A stretch of DNA of 64,000 nucleotides from Lentisphaerota bacterium (GTDB lineage Bacteria > Verrucomicrobiota > Lentisphaeria > Victivallales > Victivallaceae): assembly GCA_015061885.1 (NCBI GenBank), contig SUVS01000008.1, forward strand, positions 1 to 64,000, written 5' to 3'. Position numbers and translations under genes: made by a program. The number at the start of each line of letters is the position of its first letter. Within the stretch, counting starts at the first letter, position 1. The notes beneath the pieces are model-generated. The model was not told the DNA's origin. It did no database searches and worked only from the letters and a program-made list of their open reading frames with translations. Below, one piece after another: positions 17,248 through 26,186 of this stretch.

Positions 17248-18255
17248 ATGCGTAACGGAAAATTCGGCTGTGCCCTCTGGGGGTGCGGATGGGTGGCGAG
17301 CGGTCATATTGCCGCTTATTTGAAAAATATTGATTGTGAACTTATCGGTATAGGAAGCCGCCGCCGGGAAAGTGTTCAAGCCAAAATCAATGAATTCGGT
17401 TTGCACAATATCAAAGTATATGAAAAATTTGAAGATATTCTCAACGACAGCAGCGTGGACATCGTTTCGATTTCCACCCCCAACGATCTTCATGCCGCCG
17501 AAGCAATACTGGCCGCTAAAGCCGGCAAGCATATTTTTCTGGAAAAACCCGCCGCCATCAATGCCGGTGAGCTTGACGAACTTGTTAAAGTCATTGATGA
17601 GTACCGTACAAAGACCGTCATGGGGCTGGTGCTGCGGTTCAATCCTTTAAGCCAGTTACAGAAACGCCTGATCGCTGAAGGTGAACTCGGGAATGTATTT
17701 CTGACCAATGTCGATTACTGGTTCGGCAGAGAACGCGGCTCGTGGATGCGGGAAGGCCGCCGTGCCGGTGGAGCGTTCGTTCTGGGCGGTTGTCACAGCG
17801 TGGATATTGCCCGCTATTTACTTGATTCTGACATTGTAGAAGTCCGCGGCGATGCAGTCCAAGTCGGTGATTGGTATGATTACCCGCCGGTGGAAACGGC
17901 TCAAGTCAGATTTGCCAATGGAGCAAAAGGGGTGTTTTCGTGTTCACTGGTCGGTCATGTACCTTACACAGCCAATACCCATATCATCGGCGACAAAGGT
18001 TCGATTATGAATGACCGCTTTTATCTGGAAAAATTCAAAGAACAGAAAGAGTTTTTCCAGATTGATACCGGCGTAAAGAAAACCGGCGATGTTTACGGCC
18101 ACCCCTTCCCGGCTCTGCTGGCACACTTTATCGGATGCCTGAAAGAAGACCGCGACAGCGAACACAATGTTGCCTCGGCAGTAAACTCCCACAAAGCCTG
18201 TTTTGCCATAACTCAAAGTGCGGCGAACAATGGCGAATGGATAAAGCTTAAATAA
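17248..18255 (+). CDS. Gfo/Idh/MocA family NAD(P)-dependent oxidoreductase
   Basis: A 335-residue protein of family length. The Rossmann N-terminus carries GCALWGCGWVASGHIAAY (GxGxxA type), and LEKPAAINAGEL contains the EKP signature of the family. The C-terminal half is the alpha/beta substrate domain (GLVLRFNPL; GGCHSVDIARYLL with the conserved D/H pair). ATG 17248 follows AAGGAG by eight bases; longer starts would overlap the tRNA-Leu promoter region. It is co-directional with the tartrate/malate dehydrogenase 41 bp downstream. It likely oxidises or reduces a sugar or sugar acid; substrate unknown. Confidence 0.9.
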   Translation: MRNGKFGCALWGCGWVASGHIAAYLKNIDCELIGIGSRRRESVQAKINEFGLHNIKVYEKFEDILNDSSVDIVSISTPNDLHAAEAILAAKAGKHIFLEKPAAINAGELDELVKVIDEYRTKTVMGLVLRFNPLSQLQKRLIAEGELGNVFLTNVDYWFGRERGSWMREGRRAGGAFVLGGCHSVDIARYLLDSDIVEVRGDAVQVGDWYDYPPVETAQVRFANGAKGVFSCSLVGHVPYTANTHIIGDKGSIMNDRFYLEKFKEQKEFFQIDTGVKKTGDVYGHPFPALLAHFIGCLKEDRDSEHNVASAVNSHKACFAITQSAANNGEWIKLK

Positions 18256-18296
18256 AATCATTAATTTTTAATTCCTAAAAAAAAGGTGCAGGATAT

Positions 18297-19352
18297 ATGC
18301 AGAAATTTACCGTAAAACTTATCCCCGGCGACGGCATCGGCGTGGATGTTATCCGCGAAGCAGTGCGGGTTTTGAATGTGCTTGCCGAACAGCACGGCGG
18401 CGTGAAATTTGATTTTCAGGAGCTGGAATGGAGCTGCCAGTATTATCTTAAAACCGGTAGAATGATGCCGGAAGACGGCTTGAAGATCCTCTCCGACTGC
18501 GATTCCATATTGCTCGGTGCGGTCGGCTTTCCCGGCGTGCCGGATCATGTATCTTTGCGGGAACTCCTGCTGCCCATCCGGGTGGGTTTTGACCAGTATG
18601 TGAATTTACGCCCGGTAAAACTGCTCAAAGGTTTGAGTTCGCCGATCAAAAACGAAGATATTGACTTTGTAGTAATCCGCGAAAATTCTGAAGGCGAATA
18701 CTGCGGCAAAGGCAGTATCAAAAAAGCTGACACGCCCGATGAAGTCGTCCATCAGGATTCCATCTTCACCCGCAAAGGTACCGAACGGATCATCCGTTAT
18801 GCATTTGAATACGCTGAAAACCATCAGCTCAATAAAGTTATGAGTGCCACCAAATCCAACGCACTCAATTACTCGATGGTCTTCTGGGACAAAGTGTTCA
18901 ACGAAGTTGCCGGCGAATATAAATATTTTGAATCCAGTCAGATGCACATTGATGCCCTTGCCGGGTATTTTATCATGCACCCCGACCGTCTGCAAGTTGT
19001 TGTAGCCAGCAACCTTTTTGGCGACATTCTTACCGACCTCGGTTCCGCCATGCTCGGCAGTATCGGTATATCCCCCTCGGCAAACCTCAACCCCGAAGGC
19101 AAATATCCCAGTATGTTTGAACCGATCCACGGTTCAGCTCCCGACATTGCGGGTAAAGGCATCGCCAACCCCATCGGTACTTTCTGGGCGGCGGCTATGA
19201 TGCTCGACCACTTCAAATGCTATGATCTTTCGGAAAAACTCATGAACGCAGTTACCGATGTGCTTTCGCAAGGCGTTATCCGCACACCGGATATCGGCGG
19301 AAAATCAACCACCACCGAAGTGACCGATGCGGTGATCGCGGCGTTAAAGTAA
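18297..19352 (+). CDS. Tartrate/D-malate/isopropylmalate-type dehydrogenase
   Basis: A 351-residue beta-decarboxylating dehydrogenase. It has LIPGDGIGVDVI at the N-terminus, LLLPIRVGFDQYVNLRPVKL (substrate-binding arginines) and ENSEGEYCG, and the metal-binding signature NLFGDILTDLGSAMLGSIG. The LLPIR.GFDQYVNLRP wording and ENSEGEY are closer to tartrate dehydrogenase / D-malate dehydrogenase (TtuC/DmlA type) than to LeuB. It oxidises a 2-hydroxy acid with NAD+ and usually decarboxylates it. No leu genes are nearby, and its partner is a Gfo/Idh oxidoreductase, favouring a sugar-acid role. LeuB remains possible. Confidence 0.88.
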   Translation: MQKFTVKLIPGDGIGVDVIREAVRVLNVLAEQHGGVKFDFQELEWSCQYYLKTGRMMPEDGLKILSDCDSILLGAVGFPGVPDHVSLRELLLPIRVGFDQYVNLRPVKLLKGLSSPIKNEDIDFVVIRENSEGEYCGKGSIKKADTPDEVVHQDSIFTRKGTERIIRYAFEYAENHQLNKVMSATKSNALNYSMVFWDKVFNEVAGEYKYFESSQMHIDALAGYFIMHPDRLQVVVASNLFGDILTDLGSAMLGSIGISPSANLNPEGKYPSMFEPIHGSAPDIAGKGIANPIGTFWAAAMMLDHFKCYDLSEKLMNAVTDVLSQGVIRTPDIGGKSTTTEVTDAVIAALK

Positions 19353-19960
19353 TTGCAGATCGCCGCATTTGCCAGCCTCCACTGAAGTTCCGGCATGGCA
19401 AGCGGGCAATACGGTTGATGGCGGCTTTTTTATGATGAAAGTATGGGAGAATATGGGAGAATATGAGAGGGTATGGGGTTACCTTGCCGCCGTTTTCCGC
19501 ATACGCGGGCAGTAAAGTGAGTGCTTACAGGTCGGACAGGTCGGGCGATTCTGCCTTGCCGCCCAATGTTGTTGCTTAACATTACACTGCTTTCTGCCTG
19601 TCGGCACGAGTTACTTGGCAACTTTAATTAGAGCGGCGGCATACGCCGCCTTAACCACCGCTGACGCGGTGCCCTCAAACGCCGGGAGCTTCGCTCAACT
19701 CCGGAGATGCTTCGCGGAACATTTCCGCGCGGTTTGCCGGAATGTATCCGGCAAACTGCCCTCCATGCGTTCGCGGCTTGTCACGGCGTAATAACGTAAA
19801 AACGGAGGCTGACCGCCCTATCGCGGCGTGCCGCCGCGTGATCTGTTGGCAAACAACATCAGCAGTTTTGCAACACAGTGCCTCCTTTTATTACCGTTAT
19901 TTACCGTTATATATTAAGCGGCAAACAGGTGTTCGCCCTACGACACTATATCATATGCCA
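19353..19960. other. Hairpin-rich non-coding region
   Basis: About 600 bp without a credible gene, richer in G+C than its neighbours. It holds a short tandem repeat of TATGGGAGAA-like units (19440-19478), then a chain of small perfect or near-perfect hairpins, for example GGCGGCATACGCCGCC (near 19634), ACCGCTGACGCGGT (near 19660), GTTTGCCGG..CCGGCAAAC (near 19731-19756) and CGCGGCGTGCCGCCGCG (near 19823). It leads straight into the 163-bp tandem array. It may be a structured RNA, a terminator cluster for the dehydrogenase, or a pile of repetitive elements. Confidence 0.5.
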
Positions 19961-20675
19961 CGCTCCCCCCGCATGGCGAAGGTTATGTACCAATGATAAC
20001 TTCTGAATGGTATAGAGGTTTCTGCGGGGAGTTCAAAAGTCATCAAAACAAAGGTAATAAGCAGAACCACAGGCAGGTGGGGCGGTAGGTTTTGGCTGCT
20101 ACCTGTAAGGTAACAGTAAAAATCGCTCCCCCCGCATGGCGAAGGTTATGTACCAATGATAACTTCTGAATGGTATAGAGGTTTCTGCGGGGAGTTCAAA
20201 AGTCATCAAAACAAAGGCAATGAGCAGAACCACAGGCAGTGGGGCGATAGGTTTTGGCTGCTACCTGTAAGGTAACAGTAAAAATCGCTCCCCCCCGCAT
20301 GGCGAAGGTTATGTACCAATGATAACTTCTGAATGGTATAGAGGTTTCTGCGGGGAGCTCAAAAGTCATCAAAACAAAGGCAATGAGCAGAACCACAGGC
20401 AGGTGGGGAGGTAGGGTTTGGCTGCTACCTGTAAGGTAACAGCAAAAATCGCTCCCCCCGCATGGCGAAGGTTATGTACCAATGATAACTTCTGAAGGGG
20501 ATAGAGGTTTCTGCGGGGAGTTCAAAAGTCATCAAAACAAAGGCAATGAGCAGAACCACAGGCAGGTGGGGCGGTAGGTTTTGGCTGCTACCTGTAAGGT
20601 AACAGCAAAAATCGCTCCCCCCGCATGGCGAAGGTTATGCCATTGCCGACTTTTGAGGGCTTTTGAATTCCCCGC
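19961..20675. repeat. Tandem array of a ~163-bp unit, four full copies plus a diverged partial fifth
   Basis: Units start at 19961, 20124, 20286, 20450 and 20613 (periods 163, 162, 164, 163). Copies differ at only a few positions. Each unit contains an outer inverted repeat CTCCCC.CCGCA ... TGCGGGGAG, an inner GAAGGTTAT ... ATAACTTC, and a small palindrome TACCT-GTA-AGGTA. The fifth copy switches to a different end, GGTTATGCCATTGCCGACTTTTGA, whose reverse complement begins TCAAAAGTC like the start of the unit core, so the ancestral element looks bounded by inverted TCAAAAGTC ends. A diverged relative is at 33862-33996. No stable reading frame runs through (163 is not a multiple of three). Spacers are not variable, so it is not CRISPR. 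Confidence 0.93.
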
Positions 20676-20679
20676 AATA

Positions 20680-21036
20680 TTATTTCAAGCCTTCGATCTG
20701 GGGGCGTTCGTACTGCTTTTTGAAGAGTTTTTCTTTCTTGTAGAAATCATTGCCCCAACCGGCGAGTTTACCATTCTTGAAGACCAGCGGCATACATTCG
20801 TCGATCGTTTCCTGACCATCGTGCCAGCGGGTTTCGATGTAATAATACCACACATCGGGTTTGGCAAATACGGCATCCAGCGGTTTACCCATTATTTCCA
20901 GAACCTGTTCTTTGGTCATTCCGACCCGCAAATTGGCGGAATTTTCAAAGTTTTTGTATTGACTGGATAATCCGCAACCGGTCAAAAACAATGTAAATGC
21001 GGCTGTGAGTGCAATCTGCAATATACGCTTTTTCAT
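20680..21036 (-). CDS. Small outer-membrane-type lipoprotein with BamE/SmpA-like domain
   Basis: A 118-residue protein with a lipoprotein signal peptide (MKKRILQIALTAAFTLFLTGC; Cys at about residue 21). The mature part, with NLRVGMTKEQVLEIMGKP followed by WYYYIE, is the pattern of the BamE/SmpA-like fold. It ends in a charged tail. The ATG at 21036 follows GAGGAG and is preferred to in-frame ATGs that overlap the permease gene. It is the last gene after the AI-2E family permease, 13 bp downstream of its stop. A role in envelope assembly like BamE is possible, but many small lipoproteins share this fold. Confidence 0.82.
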   Translation of the reverse strand: MKKRILQIALTAAFTLFLTGCGLSSQYKNFENSANLRVGMTKEQVLEIMGKPLDAVFAKPDVWYYYIETRWHDGQETIDECMPLVFKNGKLAGWGNDFYKKEKLFKKQYERPQIEGLK

Positions 21037-21049
21037 AAATAAACTCCTC

Positions 21050-23050
21050 TCATCGCCAACAGCGGTAGATCTGCGGCACCAGATATTTAATGACCGATGC
21101 GGTCGGCAAAGCAAAAATCATACCGGGAATACCGGCGATTATACCGCCAAGCAATACCACAATGATCGTTTCCAGCGTGGAAAGCCCCAACGACTCGCCA
21201 ATGACCGCCGGATAGATAAAAAATTGTTCGATTATGCCATTGTGCAGCAAATATATACCGATGATTCCGGCAATTTGCTGTACAGATACATCTGCTCCGC
21301 CTACCGCCAGTGTTACCAGCACTGTCAGCAATGCACTTGATACCGGCCCGATATAGGGCAGAAGGATACCGACTGCCGCCACTGCCCCCAGAACCGGAGC
21401 ATACGGCACATCCAGAAGATAAAAGACCGTTGTATATACGCAGAAATCAATCGTTACCATAGTCATATAACCGCGGAGCCATATTCGCAGTTTATTGAAT
21501 ACCTCGCCCACAATCCGGTCGCCTTCACGCAAATTTTCTTCGGACATCTGCGGCAGCCATTTGCCGTTGAATACCGTCCGGACAAGGTAACACGCCGTCT
21601 GATTGCCATTATCGCCGACTGTTCTATCTTCGGCTTTACGGGAATTGACAAACCCCGCCAGTTTTCCCAGCAACAGCGAAAAGAAGAAGAATGTCATCAA
21701 TATATTCAACAGAAATGTTGCGACCACAGTTGCAAATTTAGTGGCAAAGGCAAACAGACCGCCGGATTTTTTCAACACCAATTCGGTAAGCTGTTTTTCG
21801 GCTTTATCGTCTGCCAGATAATTGGAGAGTTCGGTAAGCACGCCCTGCACTACCGGCAATTTCTGGAATCTCTGCTTGAGATTATCCAGCACACTGATCA
21901 ATTTATTGTTTACCCGGCGGGTCAATGTCGGCGACTGACTGACTTTTTGGGCAGCTTTTATTTCTTCTGAAGTTTTTACCGCACCTTTTTTTCCGAACCA
22001 CGAATTTACCTTATTTTTTGCCTGTGCCCACCATGATACCTTTACCGGCTTATTTTCGACCGGCACTGCAATTACCGGCGGCGTTTTAAGTTCTGCCGCC
22101 GGAGCCGGAGTTACCGCCGGAACCGGATCGCTGACTCCGGTTACAGCAGCAAATTTGCTGTCTTTTGCAACTGACTTATGGAATGATTTCACATAACTGC
22201 CCAACAGCAACGCAAAGCCCAGCAACAGCACCAGAAACCCTGTAACTACGCACGATACAGTCAATGTAGTAGCTTTGGTAGTCAAAGCCTGCTGTTCGCG
22301 GCGTTTCTGTTCGGATTCAGAAAGTTCAAACTTCTGCTGCCGCTGCAAATGTTTTCCAAGTCTGCCGAACGGATTCAGTCCCCCGAAAAGACGGGCTAAC
22401 TTGCCGGGTTTACGCCTTAAACACTGTTCAAAGTATTGCTCCAGCGGCAAAAATATGTACGCCAGAACCACCCCGAACAACAGCGAACTCAACCAGGTGG
22501 CGATCAATACAAACAAACCGATAACGATCAACGCCAGCACTATACCCGTACCGGAACGCAATATCTTTGACCGGTTGTTGCGGGCAGTTTTGATCGTTTC
22601 CGCCCATTCATTGAAATCTGCCCCGGAATATCCGGCAAGCAATGCCAGCTTGCGGGTTTGTTCCAATGCCTCAATGCGATATTCATCAGAATCCAGCGAC
22701 AGTGCCAGCAGATTTTCAATGAAACGCTTTTTTTCCTCCGGTTCGCAACCGTTCAGCACGGCAACTGTTTTTTCCGGTGAACCGGGTGCTACTTTGCGGA
22801 GAAAATCTATAAGCGTGCTGATCTTGCGATCGCTGAATGACTGTTTTTCCAATCTGTTCCGTATCCGGCTGAACGCTTTTTCCATACCCGCATTATCAGG
22901 CGGAAGCACTGCTTTTACCATCGCAAGAAGTGTCATATCACTGGCACTCAACTGATCGGAGTTGGCAAACACCCCCGCCACCGTATCAATAGCTTTATTG
23001 AACGGTTGTTCAAAGAGTTTACGGATTTTTTCGGATGCAGATTTCAACAT
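21050..23050 (-). CDS. AI-2E family transporter (PerM-like) with long N-terminal extension
   Basis: A 666-residue protein, almost twice the usual 340-380. Residues 1-160 are soluble and helical. Two hydrophobic segments follow at about 175-210 and one at about 260-290. Residues ~290-390 are a charged, Pro/Ala-rich linker. The C-terminal ~270 residues carry the family membrane domain with the late GILLPYIGPVSSALLTVLV and GLSTLETIIVVLLGG blocks that are diagnostic. The family covers AI-2 exporters, Na+/H+ antiporters and proteins of unknown transport role; the substrate cannot be told. It is between purM and the small lipoprotein, with 13-20 bp gaps, so probably one transcript. Confidence 0.83.
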   Translation of the reverse strand: MLKSASEKIRKLFEQPFNKAIDTVAGVFANSDQLSASDMTLLAMVKAVLPPDNAGMEKAFSRIRNRLEKQSFSDRKISTLIDFLRKVAPGSPEKTVAVLNGCEPEEKKRFIENLLALSLDSDEYRIEALEQTRKLALLAGYSGADFNEWAETIKTARNNRSKILRSGTGIVLALIVIGLFVLIATWLSSLLFGVVLAYIFLPLEQYFEQCLRRKPGKLARLFGGLNPFGRLGKHLQRQQKFELSESEQKRREQQALTTKATTLTVSCVVTGFLVLLLGFALLLGSYVKSFHKSVAKDSKFAAVTGVSDPVPAVTPAPAAELKTPPVIAVPVENKPVKVSWWAQAKNKVNSWFGKKGAVKTSEEIKAAQKVSQSPTLTRRVNNKLISVLDNLKQRFQKLPVVQGVLTELSNYLADDKAEKQLTELVLKKSGGLFAFATKFATVVATFLLNILMTFFFFSLLLGKLAGFVNSRKAEDRTVGDNGNQTACYLVRTVFNGKWLPQMSEENLREGDRIVGEVFNKLRIWLRGYMTMVTIDFCVYTTVFYLLDVPYAPVLGAVAAVGILLPYIGPVSSALLTVLVTLAVGGADVSVQQIAGIIGIYLLHNGIIEQFFIYPAVIGESLGLSTLETIIVVLLGGIIAGIPGMIFALPTASVIKYLVPQIYRCWR

Positions 23051-23069
23051 ATTTTTCCGGACAAATCAA

Positions 23070-24131
23070 TTATTCGACGACCGTTACCGGCACATCGCTT
23101 TTTTCCACATAACCGATAGTTTCAGCGGCATAGCCATTCTTGCGGGCGATTTCCAACGCTTTGGCTTCATCGGCTTTCGGCACAAACCAGGCCATACCTA
23201 CGCCCATGTTGAACACGCGGTAGGCTTCCTGATGGCTTACATTGCCCTTTTCCACCAACAGTTTGAAAATCGGCGGAACCGGCAGACTTTTGACTTTATC
23301 AAAGACCACCCCCACACCTTCGGGCAGGATCCGCGGCACATTGTCGTACAGTCCGCCGCCGGTAATATGAGCTATACCGTCCAAAGCAACCTTGTTCTGC
23401 TGACACTCGCGGATCGCCGGATAGTAGCAGATATGGGGTTTGAGCAATGCTTCACCGACACTTTCGCCGTTGAGTTCCGGCAAAACCGTATCAACAGTGT
23501 AATTGCAAATATCGAAGACGATCTTGCGGGCAAGACTGAAACCGTTGGTGTGCAGCCCGTTGGAACCCAGACCGATAGCAACATATCCCGGAGCAATCTT
23601 TTCGCCGGTGATGATCTCATCTTTTTCCACAATACCGGTAATCACGCCTACGAGGTCAAAGTCATCGCCATACATACCGGGCATTTCGGCAGTTTCGCCG
23701 CCAAGCACAGCACAGTTGGCTGCTTTACAAGCATCGGCAATACCGCCAAGGACTTCTTCGTAAAGCGGAGAACGCAGTTTACCGATACCGATGTAGTCCA
23801 TGAAATAGACCGGTTCAGCACCCTGCACGGAAATATCGTTGATACAATGGTTTACAATATCAAACCCCACGGTATCATATTTCTGCATCATAGCCGCGAT
23901 CATCAGTTTGGTTCCCACGCCGTCGATACTCGACACCATCACCGGGTGCTTGTACTTGGCAAGGTCGATCTGGAACAATCCGCCGAAACCACCGATGGGC
24001 GAAAGCATTTCCGGCCGTCTGGTTGCCGAAATACGACCCTTCACCTGGGCAAGAAGATTCTGTGCCAGGTCAATATCAACCCCGGCAGACTTGTAAAGAT
24101 CACTTTTGACATTTCCACTCACGATAATCAC
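23070..24131 (-). CDS. purM: Phosphoribosylformylglycinamidine cyclo-ligase
   Basis: A 353-residue protein of normal length. It has the PurM signatures YKSAGVDIDLAQNL, IGGFGGLFQID, VSSIDGVGTKLMIA, GGETAEMPGMY, and AHITGGGLYDNVPRILPEGV. It catalyses ATP-dependent ring closure of FGAM to AIR, the fifth step of purine synthesis, in the cytoplasm. The other pur genes are not next to it, so its position between a permease and the potassium uptake genes appears fortuitous. Confidence 0.97.
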   Translation of the reverse strand: MIIVSGNVKSDLYKSAGVDIDLAQNLLAQVKGRISATRRPEMLSPIGGFGGLFQIDLAKYKHPVMVSSIDGVGTKLMIAAMMQKYDTVGFDIVNHCINDISVQGAEPVYFMDYIGIGKLRSPLYEEVLGGIADACKAANCAVLGGETAEMPGMYGDDFDLVGVITGIVEKDEIITGEKIAPGYVAIGLGSNGLHTNGFSLARKIVFDICNYTVDTVLPELNGESVGEALLKPHICYYPAIRECQQNKVALDGIAHITGGGLYDNVPRILPEGVGVVFDKVKSLPVPPIFKLLVEKGNVSHQEAYRVFNMGVGMAWFVPKADEAKALEIARKNGYAAETIGYVEKSDVPVTVVE

Positions 24132-24213
24132 CTCATATATTTAAATATTGTATAAAAAAACGGTTTCATGATAATTTACCTCCTCAAAGCATATTTTGCA
24201 AATCCCGAAGCAA

Positions 24214-24861
24214 TTATTTGAACACCTCTGTAATCGCTTTTTCTGCTCCGATGACGATCAGACGGTCTTCAGACTGCAATACCATATTGGGATCCCACAC
24301 CGTTGTCATCTCCTGACCGGGCTTTTTCAACAGCAATATTGTTATATTGAATCTGTTGCGTAAATTCAGCGAACGGATGGTCTTGTTGACCATTTTATCC
24401 GGTATTCCGACTTCGGCTATAAACGAGCCTTTGAACTCAAACATATCGGATACCTTGCTCATGCTCAATTTGGCACAGAGCCGTTCTGCCACATCTTTAT
24501 CCGGCTGGATAACACGATCTGCCCCCAGCCGCAGCAGAATACGCTTTTGTATATCGCTGTTGGCCTTTACATAAATATTCTTTGCCCCCTCCTGTTTGAT
24601 GATGGTCAATGCCAGAATAAGGTCTTCAAAATGCGAACTCATCCCCATGATGACGGCATCAAACTTTTTTATATCCAGTTCGCGTATCACATCCGGATTG
24701 CTCACATCAGCTACCAGAGCTTCGGTTACTTTTTCCCGGATTGCAGAAACTGCATCCCGGTCGCGGTCTATGACGACCACATGATGTCCCGCCTCACTGA
24801 GTTCGGTTGCCACGGTACTGCCGAATGATCCGGCTCCGAATACGGCGTATGCTCCTTTCAT
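24214..24861 (-). CDS. Potassium uptake regulatory subunit TrkA/KtrA type
   Basis: A 215-residue single-unit RCK protein. An N-terminal Rossmann NAD-binding domain (YAVFGAGSFGSTVATELSEAG, then VVVIDRD) is followed by a TrkA-C domain (about 140-215). The single RCK unit and size match KtrA more than the doubled E. coli TrkA. AAGGATC precedes ATG 24861. It follows the TrkH/KtrB gene by 20 bp and should gate that channel in response to nucleotides. Confidence 0.93.
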   Translation of the reverse strand: MKGAYAVFGAGSFGSTVATELSEAGHHVVVIDRDRDAVSAIREKVTEALVADVSNPDVIRELDIKKFDAVIMGMSSHFEDLILALTIIKQEGAKNIYVKANSDIQKRILLRLGADRVIQPDKDVAERLCAKLSMSKVSDMFEFKGSFIAEVGIPDKMVNKTIRSLNLRNRFNITILLLKKPGQEMTTVWDPNMVLQSEDRLIVIGAEKAITEVFK

Positions 24862-24881
24862 AAGATGATCCTTTCTGTAAA

Positions 24882-26186
24882 TCAACCGATGATTATGCGT
24901 TCTTCAGGATAGCTTATCCGGCTGTTCTTTTCCCGGTCAAGCAAAAACAAAAATATGGTAAAAGGCCCGATCCTGCCGATAAACATGAAAGTTATTATCA
25001 ACATCTTTGCCGGTATCGGCAATGCCGAAGTTACATCCATACTCATGCCGGTAGTGGAAAGTGCCGAGGCCGCCTCGAACCATACTGCCTGTTCTGAATG
25101 AGCAAGCATTGGCGAAAGCACTGCCGAACCAGCCGCCACCAGCAGTATAAATGTTACAATGATCGTGAATGATTTAAGAATGTTATCCATTGCGATCTCC
25201 CGCCGGAAAAGCAAAACCCGCCGGTTGCCCAGAAATGTATTTATGATCGCCAGAGCCGCCACTCCGACAACCGTAACTTTCATACCGCCGCCGGTCGAGC
25301 CGGGAGCCGCTCCGATCATCATAAATATTATCAGCATGGATATGCTGTTGGGAGAAAGCTCGCTCAACGGCATCGTTACATACCCCGCTGTTCTGGACGA
25401 TACAGACATAAAAAATGCGTCGATCCACGCTATCGGAGCATTGCCTTCAAGGTGTTCAAAAAGTTTTATCAGCAGCGTGCCGAGAACTATCAGTATAACA
25501 GAACTTATCATAACCAGCCGGGTATGTATTTTCAGCATACCGATCCGGCGGCGGGTCTGCATAAGGTCATAAATAACATAAACGCCGATACCGCCGGAAA
25601 TAATAAGCAGTGCAACTATTATCTTTACTGCGGGACCGAATCCCTGCAAACTGTTGTCAAAAGGACTGAACCCGGCATTGCAGAAACCGGCTATGGAATG
25701 AAATATGCCGTAATAGATACATTCCCAGAAAGTGAATTTATTTTCCAGCATGAATGCCCCGATCAACAGCCCAGCTCCGATCGCCTCCAGATTGAAAACA
25801 TACCCGACGATCAATTTTAGCATACCTTCGGTGTTACGCAACGAAAAATTATCATTGAGGTTCGACATCATCATCGTATTGCCCATGCTCATGCCGTTAC
25901 CGAGAAAAAGCACGATCGAAGCTGTCAACCCCATTATCCCGATGCCGCCGATCTGTACCAGAAGCAGTATTATCAACTGCCCCGCCAGCGTAAATTGCGA
26001 TATGGGCACACTGGCCAACCCGGTAATACATGATGCACTGGTTGCCATGAAAGCCGCATCAGCCCAGGATAAAGAGCCTTCGCCGCGGTAACAGAAAGGC
26101 ATTTTCAGCAGCAATGTACCGAACAGCATCAGCAATAAAAAAGAAAATATAAAATAGAGCTGACTTTGTTTTACCAGACTTTTCAT
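24882..26186 (-). CDS. Potassium transporter TrkH/KtrB family
   Basis: A 434-residue polytopic membrane protein with the four pore-loop repeats: ATSASCITGLAS, GIFHSIAGFCNAGFSPF, MSVSSRTAGYVTMPLS and SALSTTGMSMDV, each with the selectivity glycine. Length fits KtrB. It forms the K+ (or Na+-coupled K+) conducting subunit with the downstream RCK protein. Its start codon overlaps the stop of the metallophosphoesterase (ATGA), so translation is probably coupled. Confidence 0.94.
   Translation of the reverse strand: MKSLVKQSQLYFIFSFLLLMLFGTLLLKMPFCYRGEGSLSWADAAFMATSASCITGLASVPISQFTLAGQLIILLLVQIGGIGIMGLTASIVLFLGNGMSMGNTMMMSNLNDNFSLRNTEGMLKLIVGYVFNLEAIGAGLLIGAFMLENKFTFWECIYYGIFHSIAGFCNAGFSPFDNSLQGFGPAVKIIVALLIISGGIGVYVIYDLMQTRRRIGMLKIHTRLVMISSVILIVLGTLLIKLFEHLEGNAPIAWIDAFFMSVSSRTAGYVTMPLSELSPNSISMLIIFMMIGAAPGSTGGGMKVTVVGVAALAIINTFLGNRRVLLFRREIAMDNILKSFTIIVTFILLVAAGSAVLSPMLAHSEQAVWFEAASALSTTGMSMDVTSALPIPAKMLIITFMFIGRIGPFTIFLFLLDREKNSRISYPEERIIIG

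Noticed and set aside
19961-20675. Tandem repeats as a CRISPR array
   Set aside because: The unit is about 163 bp with no unique spacers and no cas genes nearby.
22275-24155. Long plus-strand frames opposite the AI-2E permease and purM
   Set aside because: They are antisense to well-recognised genes and show no start signals or domains.
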